A stretch of 16,155 bases of DNA from JBLYYQ01 sp048550035 (GCA_048550035.1 JBLYYQ010000135.1:1-16155); one strand, 5' to 3'. Counted from the first letter of the stretch, positions 1 through 8,468 are shown. Notes: generated from the letters alone by a model not told the origin. A program made the numbers and translations.

Positions 1-27
1 AAAAAATCGGTATATTTGGCGAAGTTT

Positions 28-36
28 TGATATAAT
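28..36 (+). promoter_or_regulatory. Extended -10 promoter candidate for accBC
   Basis: The bases read TGATATAAT, a perfect extended -10 element (TGn followed by TATAAT). No good -35 hexamer lies 16-18 bases upstream, which is normal for extended -10 promoters. Transcription would start near base 43 and give a leader of about 60 bases before accB. The motif is seen directly; promoter function is inferred. Confidence 0.45.
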
Positions 37-104
37 TTCTGTCTTATATAGAAATGAAAATTTGGTAATAAATAAACAGTTATCAATCTTGTTGAAAGAA
101 TAGA

Positions 105-593
105 ATGAATTTGTCAGAATTAAAAAAGTTGGTAAAGATATTTGAATCAAGCCTTTTGTCTAAGTTAGAGTTTGAACAAGAAGGTACAAAAATAGTGTTG
201 CAAAAAGATCTGCGAACAATGTCATCAGATCACGAGGCTCCCCCATCGTGGGCAGAAATACCGCTTGCAACCTCTCCGAACCCTATAGGTGCGCCAGCAA
301 TTGCAGAGACAGCATTCCAACATGTAACAGAGGATGAGAAACCAAATTCAAAAAATAAGATAATCACTTCACCAATGGTAGGAACATTCTATAAAGCATC
401 ATCACCAACCGCGTTGCCATTTGTATCAGAAGGTACCGTTATTCACCCAGGTAAGACTCTATGCATTATAGAAGCTATGAAGTTAATGAACGAAATCGAA
501 AGTGAAATCAAAGGAGAGGTGATCAAGATCTTCCCAGAAAATGGTGATCCTGTCGAGTTTGGCGAGCCACTCTTTGAAATTCTTCCCTCATAA
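105..593 (+). CDS. accB: Biotin carboxyl carrier protein of acetyl-CoA carboxylase
   Basis: AccB carries the biotin that AccC carboxylates and the AccAD transferase then uses to make malonyl-CoA, the first committed step of cytoplasmic fatty-acid synthesis. The 162-residue length is typical. The N-terminal helical segment (about 1-35) is followed by a low-complexity Pro/Ala-rich linker (about 44-80) and a C-terminal biotinyl domain (about 85-161). That domain contains EAMKLMNEI at 123-131, so Lys126 is the predicted biotinylation site. The ATG at 105 follows a GAAAG-type ribosome site, and the N-terminus aligns with the family without extension. accC starts 21 bases after the stop, so the two genes are almost certainly cotranscribed. 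The genes for AccA and AccD are not in this window. Confidence 0.95.
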   Translation: MNLSELKKLVKIFESSLLSKLEFEQEGTKIVLQKDLRTMSSDHEAPPSWAEIPLATSPNPIGAPAIAETAFQHVTEDEKPNSKNKIITSPMVGTFYKASSPTALPFVSEGTVIHPGKTLCIIEAMKLMNEIESEIKGEVIKIFPENGDPVEFGEPLFEILPS

Positions 594-614
594 CTACTAG
601 CCAACGGATAGTTT

Positions 615-1970
615 ATGTTTAATAAAGTTTTAGTAGCTAATCGGGGTGAAATCGCACTGCGGATATTACGAGCGTGCAAAGAGTTAGGGATTGAGACTGT
701 TGCGATTCATTCATCCATTGATGAAGATTCTCTTCATGTTAGATATGCTGACCAGTCAGTCTGTGTAGGATCTGCAAACAGTAGTGATAGTTATCTAAAC
801 ATTACATCAATTATAAGTGCAGCCGAGATAACCGGTGTAGATGCAATTCATCCTGGTTATGGATATCTTGCAGAAAATGCTGAGTTTGCTGAAATTTGCC
901 AAGCATGTAATATCGCATTTATAGGTCCATCTGCTCACCATATAAAATTGATGGGTCAAAAAATATTTGCAATTAAGCAAGCTAAAGAATCTGGAGTCCC
1001 TGTTATCCTAGGCTCAAATAAAGTAGTAACATCCTTAGAAGATGCGTTAACAATTGCAGACTCTATTGGATATCCTATAATGTTAAAAGCGGTCGCAGGT
1101 GGTGGTGGCAAAGGTGTTAAGCTGATCGAAACTAATGAAGTATTAGAAAGTAGTTTTGACATTATCAAAACTGAAACACGCAATGCATTTAAAAATGATG
1201 AACTTTATATTGAAAAATTCATCAAGAATCCTCGCCATATTGAAGCACAGATTATAGCAGATCAGCATCAGAATGTTGTTCACTTAGGCGACCGGGAATG
1301 TTCTATTCAGCGTCGTAACCAGAAGTTAGTTGAAGAGGCGCAAGCAGCTAATATGCCTGCTAAAGTTCGAGAAGAGCTTTTAGAATCGGCAGTTAAGATT
1401 GCAAAAAACATCGGTTATTATTCAGCAGGGACAGTGGAATTTCTAATGGACGATGATTACAATTTTTACTTTTTAGAGATGAATACCAGAATTCAGGTTG
1501 AGCATCCTGTATCTGAATATATAACAGGGATAGATATAGTCAAAGAGCAGATCAAGGTAGCAAGTGGAGCTGAGTTATCACTCTCCCAATCTGATATAAC
1601 ATTTAGCGGCCATTCAATTGAGTGCAGAATTAATGCAGAAGATCCTTTAACATTTCTCCCATCACCAGGTAAAATTAATGAGATAAACCTTCCTGGAGGT
1701 CCTGGAGTAAGAGTCGATACTGCCATCTATAGAGGTTATAAAGTATCACCATACTATGACTCAATGTTAGCTAAACTTATTGTCCATGATAAGAGTAGGG
1801 GTGAAGCTATTTTGCGTATGAAGCGTGCATTAGATGAGTTTTATATTGAAGGTATAAGTTCTACAATTCAGACATGTCAGATGGTATTAGAGTCAGAGGA
1901 GTTCAACTCAGGCAGATACAATACATATGATCTGCCGAAAATTATTAGTAAAGCAACAGAAGAAAAGTAG
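615..1970 (+). CDS. accC: Biotin carboxylase subunit of acetyl-CoA carboxylase
   Basis: AccC is the ATP-grasp enzyme that carboxylates the biotin on AccB using bicarbonate and ATP. It is 451 residues, close to the 449 of the E. coli enzyme. It has the N-terminal biotin carboxylase fold (VANRGEIALRI, residues 7-17), the ATP-grasp glycine loop GGGGKG (162-167) preceded by Lys158, His208 in the NPRHIE motif, and the catalytic strand MNTRIQVEHP (289-298). Arg292, Gln294 and Glu296 in that strand fall at the same numbers as in E. coli. The C-terminal domain (about 330-450) is complete. The ATG at 615 is preceded by a GGA ribosome site. A 99-base gap separates it from the next gene. Confidence 0.97.
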   Translation: MFNKVLVANRGEIALRILRACKELGIETVAIHSSIDEDSLHVRYADQSVCVGSANSSDSYLNITSIISAAEITGVDAIHPGYGYLAENAEFAEICQACNIAFIGPSAHHIKLMGQKIFAIKQAKESGVPVILGSNKVVTSLEDALTIADSIGYPIMLKAVAGGGGKGVKLIETNEVLESSFDIIKTETRNAFKNDELYIEKFIKNPRHIEAQIIADQHQNVVHLGDRECSIQRRNQKLVEEAQAANMPAKVREELLESAVKIAKNIGYYSAGTVEFLMDDDYNFYFLEMNTRIQVEHPVSEYITGIDIVKEQIKVASGAELSLSQSDITFSGHSIECRINAEDPLTFLPSPGKINEINLPGGPGVRVDTAIYRGYKVSPYYDSMLAKLIVHDKSRGEAILRMKRALDEFYIEGISSTIQTCQMVLESEEFNSGRYNTYDLPKIISKATEEK

Positions 1971-2011
1971 CAATAGTATCTTTAGCCTGTTTTCACTATC
2001 TATGTAGAGTG

Positions 2012-2040
2012 GTGAAAGAGCTAGATTTTTATGCTATTAT
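2012..2040 (+). promoter_or_regulatory. Candidate promoter ahead of the DUF4390-ntrY-ntrX/lpxC operon
   Basis: GTGAAA at 2012-2017 (4 of 6 to TTGACA) and TATTAT at 2035-2040 (5 of 6 to TATAAT) are separated by exactly 17 bases, 29 bases upstream of the next start codon. The -35 region overlaps the right arm of a weak inverted repeat (TTTCAC at 1991-1996 with GTGAAA at 2012-2017). That repeat, with the T-run at 2026-2030, could instead be a weak accC terminator. AT-rich sequence produces such matches by chance, so confidence is modest. Confidence 0.35.
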
Positions 2041-2069
2041 AACTGATATCCATATTTAAGTTTCAAGAG

Positions 2070-2780
2070 ATGAAGAATAAAATTCTATTAGTTGCTATTT
2101 CAATTTTGACATTAGTTTTGATTAAAGTAGAAATAGCATATAGCAAGCCAGCTTATATGTTAGATGTCGTTAGGAGTGAGAATCTAAATAGCGAGCTAGA
2201 GGTCTCTGCATGGTTGCGAGGTGCATTCACAGATAAGATTATAAAAACTATCGACTCAGGCACCCCAGTAATGTTTTCGTACTCAATCTATCTAAATAGC
2301 AAACGATCATTATTGTGGGATCAGAAAGTAAAAAAACTATTTATCAAAAAGATGAGTATCTATAACCCATTGCGGAAAAAATATCTGACATGGGAGAAAA
2401 GTGGCCCAATACAGTCTGCCATCAATTTTGATTCGGAGCTTGCATATTATAATGCAATGGGTACAAGTACCGATAGTCGCTCTAAAGATAAAGTCACAGA
2501 TCCAGTTAACGAACAGAAAGTAGCAAAGGGGCTCGAGATCGAAAAGTTTGAAGCATTAAAAGTATGGATGAATACTATTAAGAAAATTCCGATAGCAAAG
2601 ATAGATGCTCTAGAACAAGACAAGGTTCATTACTTCACTGTAAAATGCGAGATGAGTGCAATCGAGCTTCCACTACCATTTAATTATATTTTATTTTTTC
2701 TAAAATTTTTTAGTTTCAAGACAGATCTGACCCATTCGGCCCCATTTCTTCCTGGTGGAGCCAAAAATATTGGTTTATAG
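2070..2780 (+). CDS. DUF4390 family exported protein
   Basis: This 236-residue protein has a clear N-terminal signal peptide: KNK, a hydrophobic core at about 5-19, and likely cleavage after AYS at residue 25. The mature part is therefore periplasmic or membrane-associated. The pattern at 50-84 (an RGAFTDKIIKTIDSGTPV-type run, then YSIYL and LLWDQKV) and the C-terminal FSFKTDL segment (214-220) fit DUF4390, a family of unknown function. From general knowledge, this family is often found next to NtrY/NtrX-type genes. The stop codon TAG is followed directly by the ATG of the sensor kinase (zero-base gap), which implies translational coupling. I infer a periplasmic accessory role for the kinase, but no function is established. 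The ribosome site is weak. Confidence 0.75.
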   Translation: MKNKILLVAISILTLVLIKVEIAYSKPAYMLDVVRSENLNSELEVSAWLRGAFTDKIIKTIDSGTPVMFSYSIYLNSKRSLLWDQKVKKLFIKKMSIYNPLRKKYLTWEKSGPIQSAINFDSELAYYNAMGTSTDSRSKDKVTDPVNEQKVAKGLEIEKFEALKVWMNTIKKIPIAKIDALEQDKVHYFTVKCEMSAIELPLPFNYILFFLKFFSFKTDLTHSAPFLPGGAKNIGL

Positions 2781-5117
2781 ATGCGTTTTGTTAAGCTATT
2801 CATCTATAAACAATTAAGCTGGCTTTACGCGCTATACTTTACGCCAAGTAAAAGCTCCACTGAGCGAAAAACAAAATTTCGTATCAACCTCATAACAGTA
2901 TTAAGTGTATTTACACTCTTAGTCATACTATGGCTCTCAAGCTATGAAGGTGACCTAGAGACTCCAATAAGTAATGATCTAGCGATCGCTTTAGCATTAA
3001 ACTTTCTGATAATTTTGATTTTAGTTTTGTTGGTCATACTCAGTAAGAGGTTATGGCAGTTATATTTCGAATATAAACAATCTAAAGCATCGTCAACCTT
3101 ACAAAGTAAGTTAGTATTATCATTTCTAGCAATGACATTGACTCCAACAATCTTAATGTTTATGGTTGCAAGCGGGTTGCTCTCAGAGACAGTTGACAAA
3201 TGGATTAATGACAAGATTGGCGATACTATGGGTTTATCGTTAAAGATCGCCGATCGTGTAGATTCGATGCTCGTAGAAAAATCAGAGTCGCTATTAAAAT
3301 TTTTAACTACCAAGCTAGCCAAAGATTATAGCTCCTTAGAGCAGACAAACAATGATCTTGAAGCATTACTACATAGCAAGCTAGAGGAATATAATATAGA
3401 TATCATTCATGTCTATAATAGTTCATTTAAACTGATCTCTAATGTCTCAAAGTTAGAAAAACCACTAGATTTTGACTTCAAATCAGGCGAGGAGATGATA
3501 ATCAAGCAGTTAAAGGAAGGGAGTATTGCAAGAGATATTGTTGAGCTTGATCGAGGGATATTTGCCATTACTGTTGCAGATGTAAAATCTACAGGTAGTT
3601 TGCCAGCTAAGGCTTATATAATGGTCATCCAAGAGTTAGATGAAGAGTTGTTTAGCGAGATACAAAACATCCTCCATGTTTTCACAAATTATAAACAACT
3701 TCTTTTACAAAAGGATATAATTAAGGCAACTTACTATCTAACCTTGGCAATAGTAGGTCTAGTAATTATACTGGCAGCAATTTTAGTTGGGATTCAGTTG
3801 TCAAACGGCATTGTAATTCCATTGCGCCGCTTATCAGCAGCCACGAAACTTGTGGCACAGGGGAATCTATCAGTAAGGATTGAGCAAGTTCGAGGAAATG
3901 ATGAGGTAGGCCAGTTAGTAACTGCGTTTAATGTTATGACCGAAGATCTAGCAGAATCGGAAGTTAAGATCAAGAATGCACATAACAATTTAGTAGATTC
4001 GAATATAGAGCTAGAACATGCAAATAGATATGTTGAAACAGTTTTGAACAATATAGGAGCAGGAGTTATTTCAGTTGATAAGCGAGGAGTGATAACAACG
4101 ATCAACAAATCTGCTGGGATAATTCTAAACATAGATCCAGTAAGTGTAAAAGATCAACGATATAATAAAGTATTAGATGAGAACTCATTGAGGATAGCTA
4201 GATTAGTCTTTAAGGATGTACGATTAGCAAAAAAAGCTCGTATAGAAAAAGATGCTAAGCTTACGATTAATGGTAGAGTCAAGACATTAAAGATTATTGC
4301 ATCATTACTCTTAGATGATCATGGTCACTATTCAGGTGCAGTGCTAGTGCTTGATGATCTTACAGAATTAATCACTGCAAGACGGGCAGAGGCAATAAAA
4401 GATCTATCTCGAGTATTAGCACATGAGATAAAAAATCCATTAACACCGATACAGCTAAATGCACAGCGGATGAAGTTAAAATTTGAAAACCAATCGCCTG
4501 ATTTTCCAAAAGTATTCCATGATGCGACTAATACAATCATACAAGAGGTAGCAGCCTTAAAATTATTAGTGGAGAAATTTTCAGATCTAGCAAAAGCGAC
4601 AGATCAACCCGGTATAGAAAATGAAACCGAGACTTCTGAAAAGAAAGTAGCTCCTCTTTCATTTATAAATATCGCACGAAAGCCATCCATGCTTCATGAT
4701 GTTATATGGGATGTGATAAATCTATATAAAGATATCGATAAGAATATCAAAGTCAAAACAAATTTTGATTCAAACATTACGATGGTGAAATTAGATGTCG
4801 AACAGTTTAAGCGTGCATTAATAAATATAATAGAAAATGCGTTTGATTCGATGAAAGGACTCGAAGGTGTAATAACTATCCAGACAAAAAAGGTGAGCAA
4901 AAACAGAGCAAGGATAGAGATTGCAGATCAAGGGCGAGGTATATTAACATCATTACGTAAACAGGTGTTCACCCGTTATTTTTCGACTAAACCTACTGGA
5001 GCTGGGTTAGGTTTAGCGATTGTAAATGATATTATAGAAGATCATGATGGACAGATCAAGGTATTGCCAAATGGTCAAGTAGGGACAATATTTAGAATAT
5101 CAATCCCGATAAACTGA
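2781..5117 (+). CDS. ntrY: NtrY-like membrane sensor histidine kinase (HAMP-PAS-HisKA-HATPase)
   Basis: This is a 778-residue inner-membrane histidine kinase with NtrY architecture. Hydrophobic helices lie at about 34-54, 66-88, 110-133 and 315-340. Helices three and four enclose a likely periplasmic sensor region of about 180 residues. A HAMP linker (about 340-395) and a PAS domain (about 413-530) follow. The dimerisation/phosphoacceptor motif LAHEIKNPL places the phosphorylated histidine at His548. The ATPase domain has an N box with Asn686, a DQGRG box (716-720), an F box (730-738) and GAGLGLAI (740-747). All catalytic boxes look intact. The start abuts the DUF4390 stop, with only a distant GGTGGAG ribosome-like site, so translation is probably coupled. 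The natural partner is the fused response regulator 31 bases downstream. The NtrY name rests on architecture and context; the signal is unknown. Confidence 0.88.
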   Translation: MRFVKLFIYKQLSWLYALYFTPSKSSTERKTKFRINLITVLSVFTLLVILWLSSYEGDLETPISNDLAIALALNFLIILILVLLVILSKRLWQLYFEYKQSKASSTLQSKLVLSFLAMTLTPTILMFMVASGLLSETVDKWINDKIGDTMGLSLKIADRVDSMLVEKSESLLKFLTTKLAKDYSSLEQTNNDLEALLHSKLEEYNIDIIHVYNSSFKLISNVSKLEKPLDFDFKSGEEMIIKQLKEGSIARDIVELDRGIFAITVADVKSTGSLPAKAYIMVIQELDEELFSEIQNILHVFTNYKQLLLQKDIIKATYYLTLAIVGLVIILAAILVGIQLSNGIVIPLRRLSAATKLVAQGNLSVRIEQVRGNDEVGQLVTAFNVMTEDLAESEVKIKNAHNNLVDSNIELEHANRYVETVLNNIGAGVISVDKRGVITTINKSAGIILNIDPVSVKDQRYNKVLDENSLRIARLVFKDVRLAKKARIEKDAKLTINGRVKTLKIIASLLLDDHGHYSGAVLVLDDLTELITARRAEAIKDLSRVLAHEIKNPLTPIQLNAQRMKLKFENQSPDFPKVFHDATNTIIQEVAALKLLVEKFSDLAKATDQPGIENETETSEKKVAPLSFINIARKPSMLHDVIWDVINLYKDIDKNIKVKTNFDSNITMVKLDVEQFKRALINIIENAFDSMKGLEGVITIQTKKVSKNRARIEIADQGRGILTSLRKQVFTRYFSTKPTGAGLGLAIVNDIIEDHDGQIKVLPNGQVGTIFRISIPIN

Positions 5118-5148
5118 TTAAACCAGTAGAAAGTGTTACCATTAAGAT

Positions 5149-7182
5149 ATGGAAAAAGTTATTTTAGTCATTGATGATGAAAAGAATATCAGAGCGACAT
5201 TAGAAGATATTTTATCTGATGAAGGTTATAAGATAGTAACTAGTGGCTCTGCAGAAGAGGCGTTAAAACTAATCAAGCGCAATCCACCTGATCTTGTATT
5301 GCTTGATATATGGCTTCCAGGTCTAGATGGGATCCAGACATTAAAATTAATAAAGGCAATAAATCCTGATATTGAAGTAATAATGATGAGCGGTCATGGT
5401 GCAATAGATATAGCAGTTCAAGCGACAAAGAATGGTGCGGTAGATTTCATCGAAAAACCTTTCTCGATGGAACAGTTAAGTGGAGCAATAGAACGTGCGC
5501 TCAATCCAGTTGTGAAGGAGAACATCTATTTTGCAAAGCGTAAGGCACTCTTAGATTCATATGCAAAGATTCGATTAGCAGGTAGCTCTAAAATTGCAAA
5601 GCGAACTAAAGAGAAGATTGATAAAATTAGCAAGGAGATTGGTCATACCCTGTTAATTGGCGAGAACGGTTTAGGGAAACGCTATGCGGCACGTTATATA
5701 AAGCAAAATTCAGATCGAAATGATCAACCCTTTGTTGAGATTTGGCTGTCTGATTTAAGTGATAATGAGTTTCATTCTACTTTTAATGCCACCAAAGAAG
5801 ATAACATATTTATCAAGGCCAAAGGTGGTCTGCTATTTCTTGAAAATATTGATGCGCTCAAGCATAAACTTCAGGATCAATTAGCAGAAATTTTAAAACC
5901 ATACTTTGATCCTACAACAAAATTTTACTCTGATATAAAGATAATTGGATCAACAACTTCAATAAGTAAAAAAATAATCAGAGCTTCATTGATAGAACTT
6001 TTTAACAAAAATAAACAGTTAATTAAATTCGTACCACTAAGACGCCGTCCTGCTGACATTACAGAGTTCGTAGAAATCTTTGCTGCAATCCATGCAGAAA
6101 GCTACAGTAAAAATTTAGTTAAAATTGACTCTGCTGTATTTGAAACATTATCTAAACTGCCATGGCATAGTAATGTAAAAGGATTAAGTGCCAAGGTAGA
6201 GCAGGCTATTCAAAGCTTAACCGGCAAGATTCTTACATTAGAACATTTTGATTTATCTGATGAATCTAAGCAAGGTGTAGCTTTAGGTGAAGATTCGTTA
6301 GGGAAAGTCAGAGCTAGAAGTGTTAAATCAAAAAGTAAAAAGATTCTACAAAAGACATTAAAGCGTTCCATTGTGCTTTGTGGTCAGGGCTTGCATTCTG
6401 GAATCAATACAGGATTAATCTTATCACCACAGCCACCTAATAGTGGAATACTCTTTACCGATATATCGACCGGTGTAAAGATAGCCGCCTCAATTGAGAA
6501 TGTAGAATCAACACAATATGCAACGACTCTTGCAAGTGGATCTGTCAAGGTAAAAACAGTCGAGCATATATTGTCTGCGTTATCGAGTTATCAGATTACA
6601 AACTTGCTGATAAAGATAGGTGATGAAGCTCCAATTCGTGATGGATCTGCAATCGATTTTTGCAATTTGATAGAAGATGCAGGGGTAGAGAACTCTTATG
6701 AACCAATAGAGCCATTACGACTATCTAAGACTGTTACGGTTGGTTCGATTGATAATCCGCCAGTCCTGATAGCAAAGCCAAGCGATAAATTTTCTGTTTT
6801 GTATAAGTTAGATTACCCACTACCTCTTGGCAAGCAGGAATATTACTATGAGTATCGTTCGCCAAAATATTATAAGGAAAATATTGCCTCGGCAAGAACA
6901 TTTGGATTTTTAAAAGATCTAAAAGCGTTAAATGATGCAGGTTTAGCTACGGGAGGGAAACTTTCGAATGTGGTTTTAATTGATGATGAGAAGATAGTTA
7001 ATACTGAGCTTCGATTCCCTGATGAACCTGCACGCCATAAGATACTAGACCTTATAGGTGATTTATACCTTTTAGGTAGACCTGTATTAGCTGAGTTTAC
7101 TGCCATTAAGAGTGGTCACACGCAAAACATTGAGATGGTGAAAAAACTGTCAGAGATATTTGCGAAGTCTGGCAGTAGTTAA
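5149..7182 (+). CDS. lpxC: NtrX-type response regulator fused to LpxC deacetylase
   Basis: This 677-residue protein joins two normally separate proteins. Residues 1-120 are an NtrX-like receiver with Asp9, Asp10, phosphoacceptor Asp53, Ser81 and Lys103. Residues 135-370 resemble the AAA+ domain of sigma-54 activators. The Walker A loop is kept (GENGLGKR, 170-177), but the GAFTGA loop is missing, Walker B reads GGLLFLENI (226-234) in place of GGTLFLDEI, and the arginine-finger segment is unrecognisable. A Lys-rich linker (385-400) follows. Residues 400-677 are a full LpxC (stand-alone LpxC is about 305 residues), with the VEH motif (Glu472, His473), ARTFGF (582-587), zinc ligands His630 and Asp634, and His657 in the KSGH motif. 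LpxC removes acetate from UDP-3-O-acyl-GlcNAc, the committed step of lipid A synthesis. There is no helix-turn-helix. The enzyme domain should be active; phosphorylation control by the adjacent NtrY is my inference. Confidence 0.93.
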   Translation: MEKVILVIDDEKNIRATLEDILSDEGYKIVTSGSAEEALKLIKRNPPDLVLLDIWLPGLDGIQTLKLIKAINPDIEVIMMSGHGAIDIAVQATKNGAVDFIEKPFSMEQLSGAIERALNPVVKENIYFAKRKALLDSYAKIRLAGSSKIAKRTKEKIDKISKEIGHTLLIGENGLGKRYAARYIKQNSDRNDQPFVEIWLSDLSDNEFHSTFNATKEDNIFIKAKGGLLFLENIDALKHKLQDQLAEILKPYFDPTTKFYSDIKIIGSTTSISKKIIRASLIELFNKNKQLIKFVPLRRRPADITEFVEIFAAIHAESYSKNLVKIDSAVFETLSKLPWHSNVKGLSAKVEQAIQSLTGKILTLEHFDLSDESKQGVALGEDSLGKVRARSVKSKSKKILQKTLKRSIVLCGQGLHSGINTGLILSPQPPNSGILFTDISTGVKIAASIENVESTQYATTLASGSVKVKTVEHILSALSSYQITNLLIKIGDEAPIRDGSAIDFCNLIEDAGVENSYEPIEPLRLSKTVTVGSIDNPPVLIAKPSDKFSVLYKLDYPLPLGKQEYYYEYRSPKYYKENIASARTFGFLKDLKALNDAGLATGGKLSNVVLIDDEKIVNTELRFPDEPARHKILDLIGDLYLLGRPVLAEFTAIKSGHTQNIEMVKKLSEIFAKSGSS

Positions 7183-7201
7183 AATATTAAGAGTTACAGC
7201 A

Positions 7202-7816
7202 ATGAATAGTCTCAACAAATATAGAATCGGAGTTTTAGCGTCAGGTCGAGGGAGCAATTTCAAAGCAATTGCAACCGCCATTAAGGATCAAAAAATAGAT
7301 GCCACTATCTCTATTTTGATAGTCGATAACAAAGATGCGCCTGTCTTAAAACTTGCTTCTGAGTTTGGAATTAAAAGTGAAACTGTAGATCGAAAAGATT
7401 ATAGTAGTAAAGATCAGTTTGAGCTTGCGATCCTTCATATATTAGAGTTAGCCAAGGTTGACCTTATATGTCTTGCTGGTTTTATGAGGATACTATCTTC
7501 ACAATTTCTTTCTAGAGTTAATGCTTCGATTGTTAACATTCACCCATCATTGCTCCCAAAATATCCTGGTCTAAATCCGCAGCAACAAGCATTAGCAGCT
7601 AATGATACTGAATCTGGCTGCACTGTTCATTTCGTAGATGAAGGGATCGATACTGGCCCTATAATATTACAAAAGAAGGTCGCTATTGATGAAAATGAAA
7701 CAGTAGAAAGCTTGAGTCAGAAAATTTTACTTATAGAACATCAGCTCTATCCTGAAGCGATTGGGCTTTTAATCAGTAATCGATTCTCACCTAAGGTTGA
7801 TCAAAATGAATCTTAA
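7202..7816 (+). CDS. purN: Phosphoribosylglycinamide formyltransferase
   Basis: PurN transfers a formyl group from 10-formyl-tetrahydrofolate to GAR in purine synthesis. The 204-residue protein begins with a phosphate-binding loop (ASGRGSN, 13-19). It has the catalytic Asn112 and His114 in NIHPSLLP and Asp150 in DTGPII, the same spacing as the E. coli triad Asn106/His108/Asp144. The frame is open back to a TTG at 7160, but the ATG at 7202 is preferred. TAAGAG lies 8 bases upstream of it, and the core then starts at the usual distance. It begins 19 bases after the lpxC fusion and its end overlaps lolA by 11 bases, so it is embedded in an envelope operon with no obvious pathway link. Confidence 0.94.
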   Translation: MNSLNKYRIGVLASGRGSNFKAIATAIKDQKIDATISILIVDNKDAPVLKLASEFGIKSETVDRKDYSSKDQFELAILHILELAKVDLICLAGFMRILSSQFLSRVNASIVNIHPSLLPKYPGLNPQQQALAANDTESGCTVHFVDEGIDTGPIILQKKVAIDENETVESLSQKILLIEHQLYPEAIGLLISNRFSPKVDQNES

Positions 7817-8465
7817 ACCGCCTCTATTGTTACTGGTCATTATTTTGATCGCAACAGCTCAATCTCTCAAGGCAGGTGAGTTAGCTACCGAACTTGCAAA
7901 TAATGCATTAGGGTCAATTAAAACGTTGTCAGCTAGTTTTGAACAGATTAAGGCAAACAGAAGTTTTAAAAACAAAGATATAAGCAGAGGAAAAATCATA
8001 ATCATAAGGCCAGATAGGTTTAGACTCGATTTTGAGAATGGGAAGAGTATCGTAGCCGATGGAGAAAACCTTATAGCTTACGATCCTCAAACTAAAAAGG
8101 TATACAAAGGGAATTTGCGAACTACAGCCTCAAAGGATATCTTATTTATGCTGTTGCTAGGAAAGGTTAAGCTTTCTAAGATATTTACCATTAGTCGCAT
8201 TAAAAATAGTGATCAGTCAAAATATTATCTAAAGCTGCTCCCTAAAAAAGGTTATCCAGCCTTGAAAGGTTTACTTATAATATTACGTAAAGGTTCATTA
8301 GATATTTTGACTATAAAAATTATTGACCAGTTAGGCAATAGTAATAGCTTTAATTTTTTTGATCATACCTCTATTATTAAAGGTAGAAAAAATATGTTTA
8401 AAATTAAAAAAATCGACGACTTGAAGATTGAGCCGTTTGATTTATTATATAAGAAGGGATGGTAG
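7806..8465 (+). CDS. lolA: Outer-membrane lipoprotein carrier protein LolA
   Basis: LolA is the periplasmic chaperone that takes lipoproteins released by LolCDE across the periplasm to the outer membrane. The 219-residue precursor has a signal peptide of about 23 residues, with a Leu/Ile-rich core and likely cleavage after LKA. The mature chain has the LolA pattern of an early TLSASFEQ segment, an ISRGKIIIIRPDRFRLDF strand pair, and then VADGENLIAYDP. Sequence identity to familiar LolA proteins is only moderate. The ATG at 7806 is chosen over an in-frame TTG at 7797 because TAAGG (7792-7796) sits 9 bases upstream. The gene overlaps purN by 11 bases and ends 3 bases before the likely rseP start, so it is probably cotranscribed with both. 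Confidence 0.85.
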   Translation: MNLKPPLLLLVIILIATAQSLKAGELATELANNALGSIKTLSASFEQIKANRSFKNKDISRGKIIIIRPDRFRLDFENGKSIVADGENLIAYDPQTKKVYKGNLRTTASKDILFMLLLGKVKLSKIFTISRIKNSDQSKYYLKLLPKKGYPALKGLLIILRKGSLDILTIKIIDQLGNSNSFNFFDHTSIIKGRKNMFKIKKIDDLKIEPFDLLYKKGW

Positions 8466-8468
8466 AGA

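Noticed and set aside
2942..3322. 126-codon open frame on the minus strand inside ntrY
   Set aside because: It is antisense to a well-supported kinase gene, with no recognisable domain and no ribosome site; a shadow frame.
5149..7182. Possibility that the receiver-LpxC join is a sequencing or assembly artefact
   Set aside because: The frame is continuous, the AAA+ part runs to its normal C-terminal end and the linker is of ordinary coding composition, with no nearby frameshift signature. An artefact cannot be fully excluded without reads.
7160..7201. 14-codon N-terminal extension of purN from a TTG
   Set aside because: It overlaps the lpxC fusion. The ATG at 7202 has a well-spaced TAAGAG and gives the normal PurN N-terminus.
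7797..7805. TTG start for lolA
   Set aside because: TAAGG directly abuts this TTG; the spacing suits the ATG at 7806.
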